DNA of 58,603 nt, from the NCBI GenBank assembly GCA_937906475.1, contig CALCZA010000204.1:1-58603 (forward strand), written 5' to 3'. The stretch's first letter is position 1, and the number at the start of each line of letters is the position of its first letter. The stretch comes from an uncultured bacterium (GTDB taxonomy: Bacteria > Planctomycetota > UBA1135 > UBA2386). The notes under the pieces were generated by a model. The model was given only the letters and a program-made list of their open reading frames with translations, had not been told where the DNA came from and ran no database searches. Positions 1 through 7,955 of the stretch are shown one piece after another. A program made the position numbers and the translations under genes.

Positions 1-411
1 ACGAGCACAACGGGCACTACGGAGACGACCACGACCGCGCGAGTTTCAGCGGCAGAACTCCACCAACTACAGATGCTCGTGCGCGAAGTACTCTGTGGCA
101 GCCACCTGACGCGCTTTGTCGCAGAACTCGTTGTGGCGACGCATCCGACAAATGCGAGCAACGACGAGCCGACCAAACGCTTCGTTCGTTATGGCGCAAG
201 TGCCCGCGCGGGCCAGGCCATCCTGCTTGGTGCGAAAGCTCGCGCTCTACTGGCAGGCCGTCCAGCAGTTGTGCAAGAGGACATCGACGCGTGCCTGTTA
301 CCGGCTCTACGGCACCGCGTGCTGCTCGGCTTCGAGGCCGACGCGGAGCAAATTGGCGTCCAAGACTTGCTGCCGGACTGGCAAACCCGCGCCCAACGGA
401 TGGCGCGCTAA
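1..411 (+). CDS. MoxR-type AAA+ ATPase, C-terminal part
   Basis: The frame is open from the first base, so only the last ~136 residues are present; the Walker motifs lie outside the window. The visible part is the MoxR helical lid: VRYGASARAGQAILLGAKA, then ARALLAGRPAVVQEDI and ALRHRVLLGFEAD, which follow the family pattern closely. MoxR ATPases act as chaperone-like remodelling enzymes for von Willebrand factor A proteins. In planctomycetes they normally sit next to DUF58 and BatA genes. Here the BatA/VWA genes are about 28-33 kb away on the other strand, so the two loci are separate in this genome. An intrinsic terminator follows about 215 bases downstream. Family assignment is firm; the partner proteins are not visible. 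Confidence 0.88.
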   Translation, partial: TSTTGTTETTTTARVSAAELHQLQMLVREVLCGSHLTRFVAELVVATHPTNASNDEPTKRFVRYGASARAGQAILLGAKARALLAGRPAVVQEDIDACLLPALRHRVLLGFEADAEQIGVQDLLPDWQTRAQRMAR

Positions 412-540
412 TACGCATCATCGCATCCGATTCTTTTCGGAATCCTGCCAGCCTTCAGCCGCCCGGGGCCTGAACCCAACCAACGCCGGAAATAACTGAA
501 GGCAATTGGAAAGTTCTGGCCGCTCATTCGTCTACTAGCA

Positions 541-670
541 GTGCATGGGACGAGTGGTCCCGACTGCCCGGCGCTGTTACGACGGTGCTAAATCGAGAGG
601 GCATACTTGAGCAGTCGGGACCCTTCGTGGCCGGTGATCCAGTGAGAGGATCGCCGGCCACTCTTTTTTT
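541..670 (+). ncRNA. Candidate structured small RNA or structured 3' leader
   Basis: A putative transcript of ~130 nt. A 12-base stem (GGTCCCGACTGC at 556-567 pairs perfectly with 611-622) encloses a 43-base internal region and abuts a 14-bp terminator hairpin with a T run. Upstream, GGAAAG (508-513) and CGTCTA (529-534), spaced by 15, resemble an ECF-type promoter and would place transcription start near 541. I do not recognise a known riboswitch, SRP, 6S or tmRNA in it. It could equally be just the processed tail of the moxR transcript. The stem and terminator are seen directly; the RNA gene itself is inference. Confidence 0.35.
627..670 (+). terminator. Rho-independent terminator
   Basis: The stem is 627-640 with 648-661: 14 pairs with a single G-U wobble and a 7-base loop, starting GTGGCCGG and closing CCGGCCAC. 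It is followed by a run of seven T (664-670). It is the only classical hairpin plus T-tract I see in the window. It would end the moxR transcript or the candidate small RNA. Confidence 0.88.
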
Positions 671-784
671 CAGCCCCCCCGCACTTATTTTTGGGCTAGC
701 GATTCACCCGGCTAGCAACCACTGACACGCGAACTGAGCCGCCAAGTCCTTGGCGCAAGGCACCACAGGCCCCATCATCCGGCC

Positions 785-1114
785 ATGAGCAGTGACAACG
801 ACCAACAGTTCCTCCAACGGGCCGAGGCATTGATGCAGGCGTTGCTGACCAAGTTCGACACGTTCGATCCGGACGAACTCGAAGCCGATTCAGCCGCGGG
901 CGTGATCAAGATGGCATTTGCGGATGGCAGAATCTGTGTTCTCAACCGTCAAACTGCCGCTCATCAGATGTGGTTGGCGGAAGGCGCCACTGCCTGGCAC
1001 TTCGACCGCGACGCCGCGACCGACACCTGGATGGACACGAAGGGCCGGGGTTCCCTGGCGGCGGTTCTCAGCGAGATCATCAGCGCGCGCCTAGGCCGTA
1101 TCGTCGAAATCTAG
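785..1114 (+). CDS. cyaY: Frataxin/CyaY-like iron-binding protein
   Basis: A 109-residue protein with the frataxin layout. An acidic first helix (residues 1-42, rich in D and E) is the usual iron-binding face. It is followed by the beta-sheet signature ICVLNRQTAAHQMWLAEGA, then W-x-DTKGRGSL and a last helix (LAAVLSEII). The family binds Fe2+/Fe3+ and modulates Fe-S cluster assembly on the cysteine desulfurase-scaffold complex in the cytoplasm. No isc or suf genes are nearby, so it is encoded away from its usual partners. Length fits bacterial CyaY (~105). The ATG start has no obvious Shine-Dalgarno sequence. Confidence 0.8.
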   Translation: MSSDNDQQFLQRAEALMQALLTKFDTFDPDELEADSAAGVIKMAFADGRICVLNRQTAAHQMWLAEGATAWHFDRDAATDTWMDTKGRGSLAAVLSEIISARLGRIVEI

Positions 1115-1243
1115 TTTCGGTGCGAACCAATGAGCGCGCCCACACATATCTGGGCCCCATCCAAGTTCGCACCACAACCGATCAGGCTGACTAGCGAAAT
1201 CGGCCAAACTGACTAGAACCGCCAAGCGCAGATCTGTTGGCAA

Positions 1244-2587
1244 TCAGGCGGACCGAACGCCGGTCGCCTTAGGGAACCGCATCCGGAATGTCGTGCCGCG
1301 GCCAATTTCGCTTTCGACCTGGATCAGGCCATTGCTGCCACGCACGAAACGCGCGACCGCCGTCAAGCCGAGGCCGGTGCCCTGACCGATCGCCTTGGTC
1401 GTGAAGTAAGGATCAAAGATGCGCTCCTGCACTTCGACCGGCATGCCGTCGCCACTGTCCGCCACTTCGATCCAAACTTGGTGCCGGTCGCTGCCGCAAC
1501 GCAGGGTGATCGCACCGTCACCATCGATCGCCTGCTTGGCGTTAATGATCAGGTTCCACAACGCGTGCACAATGCCGTGCGGATTGAGCAACACCGGTGG
1601 CACTTCGGACGGCACCTCAACGGTGAGTTGCACGCAACCCGGCAAGACCAATGCGGCCTGCTTATGGAACTGGCGCAAGACCTCGGCAAGGTCGCATGAC
1701 ATCGACGTGCCTTCATCCGGATGCGCCATGCGCATCAGTTGATCAAGCAACGGTTGTGATTGCTGCAGCGCCTCTTCAATCAAGACCAGGCGACGTTGTC
1801 GCTCGTCATCACCGGACATCGACCCCATCGTTACGTGCCCTAGTAACACCTGGAACGTGTTACGCAACTGATGGCACACCATGCCGGCAAGGTCGCCAAC
1901 CGTTTCGACGCGCATCGCGTGGCGCAGCAACTTCTCGCGATGCCGCAACGCGCGACTCGTATCGAAACTCTTTCGCCGCTGTCGCTCGGCAGTCATCAAC
2001 GCCATGAACACGAGTCGGTTGACGATTGAGCCAGCCAACGCCGAAGCAAGCGTCACCGCACTGAGACTGATCGCATGCACCCAAACATCGGGTCCAGCCA
2101 TCGGCCCAAGATCCTGACCAGGATACGACCACGTCCCTAACAACAATGCGGTAACGGCCAGCATCGTCATCGTTAGGCCGGCGATCACCCCAACGCACGT
2201 TGTTGCCAGCAACGCCAAGACTGGCTGCAGATACCACGCAGGACTGAACGCGCCGCGTGGCCAGTTGGCGAGGATGGTCAGCGTGAACAACGCGATGAAC
2301 AGCAGCACCGCCGCGCGTTGCAATCGGTGGCTACGCCAGCCAAGCCACGCGGCGAAGAACACTGGCGCCGATGCGAGCGCCGGCAACGCGCCGCACCACG
2401 GCAACGTCACCGTCCAGAATCCGTTCTCGACAAACGCAAGGCATCCAATTCCGTAGACAGTCGCAGCAACAGCCAATGCCAGCGACACCCACCGAATCAG
2501 CAAGGCAAGGCTGGATACGACAGGAAGCCGCGTGCTTGTGAGGAAGCCGAAAATCGACTCCTGTGACAACTGAACGGGGACGCGCAA
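1244..2587 (-). CDS. Membrane-bound sensor histidine kinase (NtrB/ZraS type)
   Basis: About 447 residues. Residues 25-200 form a run of hydrophobic helices (roughly six) without a large periplasmic loop. A cytosolic kinase core follows: H-box around H239 (VCHQLRNTFQ), N-box NLIINAKQAI (345-354), G1 DSGDG (377-381), F-box FDPYFTTK (391-398) and G2 GTGLGL (403-408). All residues for autophosphorylation and ATP binding are present. It is the third gene of a minus-strand group behind an AAA+ regulator-like gene and an rluA-type gene. That regulator has no phosphoacceptor Asp, so it is unlikely to be a classical partner. The longest frame starts with TTG; the true start could be slightly further in. 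Confidence 0.85.
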   Translation of the reverse strand: MRVPVQLSQESIFGFLTSTRLPVVSSLALLIRWVSLALAVAATVYGIGCLAFVENGFWTVTLPWCGALPALASAPVFFAAWLGWRSHRLQRAAVLLFIALFTLTILANWPRGAFSPAWYLQPVLALLATTCVGVIAGLTMTMLAVTALLLGTWSYPGQDLGPMAGPDVWVHAISLSAVTLASALAGSIVNRLVFMALMTAERQRRKSFDTSRALRHREKLLRHAMRVETVGDLAGMVCHQLRNTFQVLLGHVTMGSMSGDDERQRRLVLIEEALQQSQPLLDQLMRMAHPDEGTSMSCDLAEVLRQFHKQAALVLPGCVQLTVEVPSEVPPVLLNPHGIVHALWNLIINAKQAIDGDGAITLRCGSDRHQVWIEVADSGDGMPVEVQERIFDPYFTTKAIGQGTGLGLTAVARFVRGSNGLIQVESEIGRGTTFRMRFPKATGVRSA

Positions 2588-2691
2588 AGCGTGTGCAGTG
2601 TACTTACGAACCCGCCAGGGTTGCTACCCTTCCTGGCGCTTGGTTGACCCAGCAGCAACCATTTACCAAGTGCGCTTGACGTCGCTCGAAG

Positions 2692-3330
2692 CTAGGGCCG
2701 TAGGTCTGCTTCGTCCGCAATACACGAAACGGACACTTTCGCCCCATAGATCGGGTGCGCTAGCTCGAGTCTCCACGAGTGCAGCATTACACGAGGAAAA
2801 CTCTCACCTCGGCGGGCGCGATAGCCGTATTTCCTGTCACCTGCGATTGGGCAACCAAGCGCTGACAGGTGCACCCGGATCTGATTGCGCCTACCGGTTT
2901 CCAAGCGACAACGCACCAGGCTGCCACGACCACGGCGGGCGACGGTTTCGTAGTGCGTGACACCACGGCGGCCACCACGACGAACCACGCGCACGATACC
3001 GTCCCGCCCTTCTTCCAAGTTGCTCTCGATGCAGCCAGACTCAGGCGAAGGCACGGCTGTCGTCAACGCCAGGTAGTCCCGCTGCGCCAAGTGGTCACGG
3101 AAGGTGGCGTCCAACGCGGCGCGGGCTTCGTCGGTGAAGGCAAACGCCATGCACCCAGTCGTCATCTCGTCGAGCCGATGCACAGCGGTGACGGAGCAAC
3201 CGAGTTGTTTGGTGAGAACGTCCACCAAGGTTGGCCCAGAACGGCCCGCCGCCGGAACCACCAGGATTCCAGCGGGCTTGTTGACGATGAGCAGGTGCTC
3301 GTCGCTATGGAGAACGGTCACGGGTGGCAT
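2692..3330 (-). CDS. RluA-family pseudouridine synthase
   Basis: A 212-residue RNA pseudouridine synthase. The catalytic Asp lies in AVHRLDEMTTG, the hallmark HRLD motif. The N-terminal block DEHLLIVNKPAGILV and the late block GRRNQIRVHLSALGCPIAGD are also canonical. There is no S4 domain, so it is like the short RluA/RluC/TruC-type enzymes; the exact uridine (rRNA or tRNA) cannot be read from sequence. I prefer the ATG at 3330, preceded by an AGGT-like element, over the GTG at 3363. It lies between the AAA+ gene (47 bases upstream) and the kinase gene (104 bases downstream). Confidence 0.87.
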   Translation of the reverse strand: MPPVTVLHSDEHLLIVNKPAGILVVPAAGRSGPTLVDVLTKQLGCSVTAVHRLDEMTTGCMAFAFTDEARAALDATFRDHLAQRDYLALTTAVPSPESGCIESNLEEGRDGIVRVVRRGGRRGVTHYETVARRGRGSLVRCRLETGRRNQIRVHLSALGCPIAGDRKYGYRARRGESFPRVMLHSWRLELAHPIYGAKVSVSCIADEADLRP

Positions 3331-3376
3331 GGCCGAGACCTTACCAGCCAGCCCGGCTCCCACTACCCTTCGCGGG

Positions 3377-4645
3377 CTAGTGAAGGCGCAGCTGATACTG
3401 CTGGATCTTGCGATACAGCGTTGCGCGGCCGATTCCGAGCAGTTGCGCGGCTCGACGAACGTTGCCCTTGGTTGCTTGCAGAGCGCGACCCAACAAGAAC
3501 TTCTCTTCGTCCTCGAATGGGCGAATCGAGTCTTCGGTCAGCTCGACCGCTTCGGCGTTGCGCTTACCAGTCACCGAGGTAGACACCAAGTTCTGGGCGC
3601 CGTGGCTGGCTGGAGCCATCAGGTGCTCGCAGTCAATCGCAGCACCACCGGCAAGCATCTGACCACGGCGGATCGTCGACTCCAGTTGCGCGACGTTGCC
3701 CGGCCATTGCATGGTTTCGAGAAGGGTGCGAGCCGTGGACGTAAAGCCGTGGTGGTTGCGACCGGACGCCGGCACACCGGCATCAAGGATCGCATCAGCC
3801 AACGCCGGAATGTCATCGACGCGTTCGTGCAGACCCGGAACCATGATCGGGAAGGCATTCAGGCGGTAGTAGAGGTCTTCGCGGAACGCACCGCGCGCAA
3901 CCATCTCGGGGATGTGCGCCGACGTCGTCGCGATAAGTCGGGCCAGCTTCGGTGCGCGTGCCGTTGAGCGCTCCTTCATGTGCTTGACCAACACCGCCTG
4001 GGCGGGACTCGACAACTTGTCGATGGACTCGAGGACGATGGACGTCTTCTGGCCATTGGCAATCGCCTGGCCAAGGCCATCGGCAGTCATGGCGCTGCAA
4101 TCAACAATGACGAGTTGCTCCGTGCAACGACGGCTCTTGAGGTGGACCGCTCGCGCAGCAAGCGACTTGCCAGATCCTACGGGCCCTTCGATCAACACCG
4201 TTGCGTCACAATCCGCGGCGCGCGAAACCGCTGCCTGCAGTCGTCGCATCGTTGGCGTGGTACCAACCATTGCCGAGCCGGATCGAATGCCACCGACAAG
4301 GTTCTCAAGCTCACCAAGACGAGCCGTCTTACTAGCGAGCTCTAAGGCAAGCGCGAGCATGGGCGCCAGGGCCTGCTCATCAATCATGCCGTCATCCTGC
4401 ATCCGCAAGACTGGAGCTCCACAGTCGCTCGGCATGTCTTCGAAGCACGATTCGTGACAGAACACGAGATCCAGCGCCCCTTCACTAGCCTTGGTCATCA
4501 GTTCAGACCAACTCGAACACGCAACGACCTCATGGCCGACGTGCTCAATCGTTGATGCAAACTGCTCGCTGCCTTCCGGCGAAACCAACCCGACCCGTGC
4601 AGTTGCTCGGATCGAATCCTCTTTAATAATGAGTGCAATCGTCAT
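3377..4645 (-). CDS. Degenerate NtrC-like AAA+ regulator with Fis-type HTH
   Basis: A 422-residue protein with the NtrC three-part layout, but altered. The N-terminal ~110 residues look like a receiver whose phosphoacceptor Asp is missing (DLVFCHES where DLVLLD is usual). The AAA+ core keeps Walker A GPVGSGKS (154-161) and the FREDLYYRLNAFPI block (254-267). The segment that normally carries the sigma-54-contacting GAFTGA loop is absent: VDCSAM at 181-186 runs straight into Walker B by ~202. Walker B reads IVLESID instead of LFLDEIG, replacing the catalytic acid pair. The C-terminal Fis-type HTH is intact (GNVRRAAQLLGIGRATLYRKI). It probably binds DNA but should not remodel sigma-54 polymerase. 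It is the first gene of a group with rluA and the histidine kinase. Confidence 0.85.
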   Translation of the reverse strand: MTIALIIKEDSIRATARVGLVSPEGSEQFASTIEHVGHEVVACSSWSELMTKASEGALDLVFCHESCFEDMPSDCGAPVLRMQDDGMIDEQALAPMLALALELASKTARLGELENLVGGIRSGSAMVGTTPTMRRLQAAVSRAADCDATVLIEGPVGSGKSLAARAVHLKSRRCTEQLVIVDCSAMTADGLGQAIANGQKTSIVLESIDKLSSPAQAVLVKHMKERSTARAPKLARLIATTSAHIPEMVARGAFREDLYYRLNAFPIMVPGLHERVDDIPALADAILDAGVPASGRNHHGFTSTARTLLETMQWPGNVAQLESTIRRGQMLAGGAAIDCEHLMAPASHGAQNLVSTSVTGKRNAEAVELTEDSIRPFEDEEKFLLGRALQATKGNVRRAAQLLGIGRATLYRKIQQYQLRLH

Positions 4646-4770
4646 GCCTTTTCCCGCCTAGAGATCGGCATTCCGAGCACCTACAATGAAGACCCGCTTG
4701 GTTGAACGCGGGGGGAGCCCCGCGACGTCACGGCGCGGTTCGGCCCGCAAGCCCCGGCGCCATCGACATC

Positions 4771-5190
4771 TCAGGTGTCGTTGAGGCGGCGCGAGAGATC
4801 GTCGAAATCGATCATTTCGACTTCGTTCTTAGTAATGGGCGCCATGTTGCGGAACTTGCGATACTCCTCAATGCTCGTGAGTTCGACATAGTCGCGCGCC
4901 GTCATGAGCTTGCCTTCGCTGTCGCGGCGGGCCGTTTGCTTGTTGGCCTGCGTGCGATCGAGGGTCTGTTTGGCCCGATGGCAAATCGACAGCGTGTTCT
5001 CGAGGTTGCCGCGAACCTTCGTCAAGCGATCCTCATTGGCTCCGGGAGTGTCCATGCTCTTGGTGATCTTGACGATAGCGACCTCCAGCACTGCGATAAG
5101 GCAGTTGAGTTTAGTCGTCAATCGAGCGCGATATTCCGTTGAGCCAAGGGCTTCGGGAAGCTTGGGAGTGTCGTTGTGTTCAGCGTCCAT
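4771..5190 (-). CDS. Hypothetical helical cytoplasmic protein
   Basis: A 139-residue protein with no signal peptide, no membrane segment and no motif I recognise. It is mostly charged and probably helical (RLTKVRGNLENTLSICHRAK region). I chose the ATG at 5190 because an AGAGAGA purine tract lies just upstream; an upstream in-frame start at 5265 gives a Cys/His-rich extension that looks non-coding. Flanked by the AAA+ gene (same strand, 125 bases downstream) and the RseB-like gene (220 bases upstream). Real gene likely; function unknown. Confidence 0.6.
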   Translation of the reverse strand: MDAEHNDTPKLPEALGSTEYRARLTTKLNCLIAVLEVAIVKITKSMDTPGANEDRLTKVRGNLENTLSICHRAKQTLDRTQANKQTARRDSEGKLMTARDYVELTSIEEYRKFRNMAPITKNEVEMIDFDDLSRRLNDT

Positions 5191-5410
5191 GTTTGCAATC
5201 TCTCTATGTCTGTATTGAGAGAAGCACCGGCGGTGCCAACCGCTGTGGCAAACGCAAACACCCATGTCATTGGGATCCGTTCGATCGCGCAGGTTTAATC
5301 GAACTGACTAGTCGCACAAACACGACGGCAACCGTCGCTTAAAGCGGACTGCTAGCGCAAGAACGCAACGGTATGAAGCGTCGCTACTCAAGCAGTGAGC
5401 TGGACGACGT

Positions 5411-6463
5411 CTAGTTGCTCAGCGCTTGCAGGTAGATCCTGCTCGCAACTTCGTCGAGGCGCCGAAGCGAGCCACGACCGGCAACATGGAACGTCACCTG
5501 ATCATCCCAGAAGACCAAGGCACTCAGCGCTGGATCGCGGAATCGGCCGATCGTGTGCGTTCCGCCAACCGCGCTCGGCAAGCCAACGAACGGGTCGAAG
5601 CTATTCATCGTCTGCACGACCATGTATTGGTCGATCCCGTCTGAGTAACTCATGACGAGCTTTTGCCTACCGTTGATTGGATCGTCGTGCACTTCGATCC
5701 TTTCGAGTGCGTAGTCAGGCGTCACCAGCACGATCGGGTCGACCAGTCCAGTGGGCAAGCCAAGGAAGGCTTCTGCGCCCGCGTAGTTGGTCATCGGCGT
5801 GACGTTGGCGGCCGCTTGCGTGGGCGTGATCGCCTGCACTGATGGCGTGAACGTCAAGGCCTCGATGTTGGCCCGCAACTGCAGGCTGTTGTCAAACTCC
5901 GCAATGAAAAGCGGGACGCTGGTGACGCTATCGATGTCGACAACCCAAATGGCCTTGTCGACGGACGCGGGGAACACGACCATGCGGCGCGCCATGCGGC
6001 CAGCGCGAACAACTTGTCCGTAATCGTGCAGCGTGTAGTTCACCGAAGCCTTAGCCAAGTCCCGAACCTGGAACGAGCCGTGGCGGAAGAACAGGTTGCC
6101 AAACCGGAGGTAGGATTGCTGCCACTCAACGCTCAGCGCGGAACCAGCCGGTTCGCCTACGACACCGAGGAAGGTGATCTCAAAGTCTGGGCGAGCCGTG
6201 CCGTTAGCATCGACCTCCAGCCGTTCACGCACCGTGACCACGTTGCCCAATTCATCCCGGAAACGACGGAACTGCTCCACCGTGTAGTCCTGGATGAGAA
6301 GCGCTTGCCCAATCGAAGCCAAGGTTGGCACCGGCGGCGCAGTCTTGCTCAAGGATGCGGCACGCTGACCCGCCGCGGGCACCAACAAACCGACACAAGC
6401 AGCAGCCGCAATCAGCCATTTGGCGATCGGCGATGCGTCTGGAATTGGTCGTAGGCTAGGCAC
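5411..6463 (-). CDS. Exported RseB/MucB-like sigma-factor regulatory protein
   Basis: A 350-residue protein with an N-terminal signal or anchor (residues 14-31, AKWLIAAAACVGLLVP). An RseB/LolA-like beta-rich region follows: repeated strands with YLRFGNLFFRHGSF and ASRI-type ends, and a second block around YALERIEVHDDPINGRQK. It is the third gene after an ECF sigma factor and a zinc anti-sigma factor, 79 bases downstream of the latter. This reproduces the rpoE-rseA-rseB order of proteobacteria. In that system RseB binds the periplasmic part of the anti-sigma factor and shields it from cleavage. Sequence similarity is weak, so the assignment leans on context. The start is GTG. Confidence 0.55.
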   Translation of the reverse strand: MPSLRPIPDASPIAKWLIAAAACVGLLVPAAGQRAASLSKTAPPVPTLASIGQALLIQDYTVEQFRRFRDELGNVVTVRERLEVDANGTARPDFEITFLGVVGEPAGSALSVEWQQSYLRFGNLFFRHGSFQVRDLAKASVNYTLHDYGQVVRAGRMARRMVVFPASVDKAIWVVDIDSVTSVPLFIAEFDNSLQLRANIEALTFTPSVQAITPTQAAANVTPMTNYAGAEAFLGLPTGLVDPIVLVTPDYALERIEVHDDPINGRQKLVMSYSDGIDQYMVVQTMNSFDPFVGLPSAVGGTHTIGRFRDPALSALVFWDDQVTFHVAGRGSLRRLDEVASRIYLQALSN

Positions 6464-6542
6464 GGTGGAAACTGAGGGCGATTAGACTAAGTGAGAACGA
6501 GGCGGGTATACGAGACAAACAAATGGGCCGGGTCAAATGGCA

Positions 6543-7226
6543 TCAATAACGTGATCCATAGCGGACATTGGCGAACGCAACGTCAGGAGCATGGTCAAGG
6601 TCGGCGAAGGTGATCGTCGGTTGCACCGGGACGTCTTCTGCAATCGACAGCAGCCCGACAACGGCAGCTGCGGCAGCACCAAACAACAAGACGCGCCAAG
6701 CCGTTTGACGGCGCATGACGCGCTCTGAGGCAACACCTTCGAGAATGGAACGGCAAACGCCATTCCACACTTGCGGATCCGGCTGCGCCGGACTCCGAAC
6801 GAAGTCGCGAAGCAACTCGCTCCCCGAAGCGCTCTCGTGCAAGCAATCCTGCAAGAACGAAGGGTCTGCGTCACTGCTTGCAGCAACTTCGGCAGTCGAG
6901 ACCACCGACTGCTCAAGCCATGTGCTAATCGGGCCTTGCTCAACCGCTTCCGCGGCCCGCTCGTAGATGCCTTCGAGAACGGAAGGCGATGCCAGAACAG
7001 CCGGAACTGCTGGTCGCGCAGAAGCCCAATTCGAGAGAGTTGACCGCGCTTGCACACGCGCTGAGCAGAAGCCACACGCTTCAATGTGCTCGCTGGCACC
7101 CTGCTCGCCCGTGCTTAGCTTGCCCGAATCAGACATCACCTCACGCAATGCCGCACGGCACAATGCCGGAACAGCCGGCTTCCGTCCCGCCGGCGAGCTT
7201 GCCTTCCTTGGGTTACCGGAACTCAT
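6543..7226 (-). CDS. Zinc-type (ZAS) transmembrane anti-sigma factor
   Basis: A 227-residue protein. The ZAS motif H-x3-C-x2-C is present as HIEACGFC (around residues 47-54). A long linker follows, then one membrane helix near residues 176-195 (WRVLLFGAAAAAVVGLLSIA) and a short ~30-residue outer tail. ZAS domains hold the cognate ECF sigma factor at the membrane until proteolysis or a redox change releases it. The start overlaps the sigma gene stop by four bases, so the two are translationally coupled. The linker of ~120 residues between ZAS and membrane helix is longer than in RseA and contains no recognisable domain. Confidence 0.8.
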   Translation of the reverse strand: MSSGNPRKASSPAGRKPAVPALCRAALREVMSDSGKLSTGEQGASEHIEACGFCSARVQARSTLSNWASARPAVPAVLASPSVLEGIYERAAEAVEQGPISTWLEQSVVSTAEVAASSDADPSFLQDCLHESASGSELLRDFVRSPAQPDPQVWNGVCRSILEGVASERVMRRQTAWRVLLFGAAAAAVVGLLSIAEDVPVQPTITFADLDHAPDVAFANVRYGSRY

Positions 7227-7879
7227 CCGACACCTCCAAATGAATCACTGGCCACGCCACCTGAATCATCTTCGACTTCTAGCTTCCGACTGATGTCGAG
7301 AGTAGGGAACCGAGAGCGAACGACATGTTCGAGAGCGAGGTGGGCACGCGCTAAGCGTGATTTGATAGTCCCCATCGACAACTCGAGCGTCGCGGCCAGA
7401 TCTTCGTATGACATCTCTTCCAAGTAACGCAGCGCGAGGATGGCGCGCAACTTGGGGCTCAACTGCGAGATCGCCTGCTGTACCTGATCACCAACTTCGT
7501 GCACGATCGCGCGATCGCGCGGTCCTGGTGCAACATCTGCGACCTCAATCGCATTGTCTTGATCAACGGTCAAGACAGGAACTCGATGCGACTGGGTACG
7601 GCGACGGTGGTCGATACTGCAGTTGACGACAATGCGGAACAGCCACGTGCTGAAGAGCGAGTTGCCCTTGAAGCTCGCCAGCTTGCGGAAGAGCAAGGCG
7701 AAGCTCTCCTGAACAATATCCATCGCATCCGACTGATTGCCGGCAACCCGGAACGCAATGGCATAGACGCGTTCGCGGTAGCGCTGAAACAGGACCTCAA
7801 AAGCCTCTTCGAAGCCGTCGCTGCCGGGGTCCCGGCATACAGCTATGAGTTCGGTATCTGGGTCGCGTAAGAGTTCCAC
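7223..7879 (-). CDS. ECF-family RNA polymerase sigma factor
   Basis: A 218-residue sigma-70 ECF factor. Region 2 is clear (FEVLFQRYRERVYAIAFRV, then QSDAMDIVQESFALLFRKL and FSTWLFRIVVNCSIDHRRR). Region 4 is clear too (LPK-like QLSPKLRAILALRYLEEMS, then YEDLAATLELSMGTIKSRLARA). A ~25-residue tail follows. Directly upstream is a canonical ECF promoter whose predicted start coincides with the GTG start codon at 7879, suggesting autoregulation and a leaderless mRNA. It is coupled to its anti-sigma factor by a 4-base overlap. Confidence 0.92.
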   Translation of the reverse strand: MELLRDPDTELIAVCRDPGSDGFEEAFEVLFQRYRERVYAIAFRVAGNQSDAMDIVQESFALLFRKLASFKGNSLFSTWLFRIVVNCSIDHRRRTQSHRVPVLTVDQDNAIEVADVAPGPRDRAIVHEVGDQVQQAISQLSPKLRAILALRYLEEMSYEDLAATLELSMGTIKSRLARAHLALEHVVRSRFPTLDISRKLEVEDDSGGVASDSFGGVG

Positions 7880-7885
7880 GGTATA

Positions 7886-7914
7886 CAGACGATCTTACCG
7901 ATCATTCAGGTTCC
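7886..7914 (-). promoter_or_regulatory. ECF-type promoter, probably autoregulatory
   Basis: On the minus strand GGAACC (7909-7914) and CGTCTG (7886-7891) are separated by 17 bases, which is the standard spacing and sequence of ECF sigma promoters. The transcription start would fall about 6-8 bases past the -10 element, that is at or next to the GTG start codon of the sigma gene (7879). No ribosome binding site can fit between. Confidence 0.72.
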
Positions 7915-7955
7915 GTTGGGGCCTATCATTTTTCGCGTAAACACTTCCTGGACGA

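Larger units (their letters stand above)
412..784. other. Intergenic region between moxR and cyaY
   Basis: This 373-base stretch has no convincing protein-coding gene. It holds a 12-base perfect inverted repeat (556-567 with 611-622) followed directly by a strong hairpin terminator (627-670), and an ECF-like promoter match upstream (GGAAAG at 508-513, CGTCTA at 529-534). The rest, 671-784, is plain leader sequence for the downstream gene without a clear ribosome binding site. Confidence 0.6.

Noticed and set aside
4707-4724. CGCGGGG/CCCCGCG hairpin as a terminator of the hypothetical gene at 4771
   Set aside because: The 7-bp stem with a 4-base loop is real, but no T run follows on either strand, so intrinsic termination is not supported.
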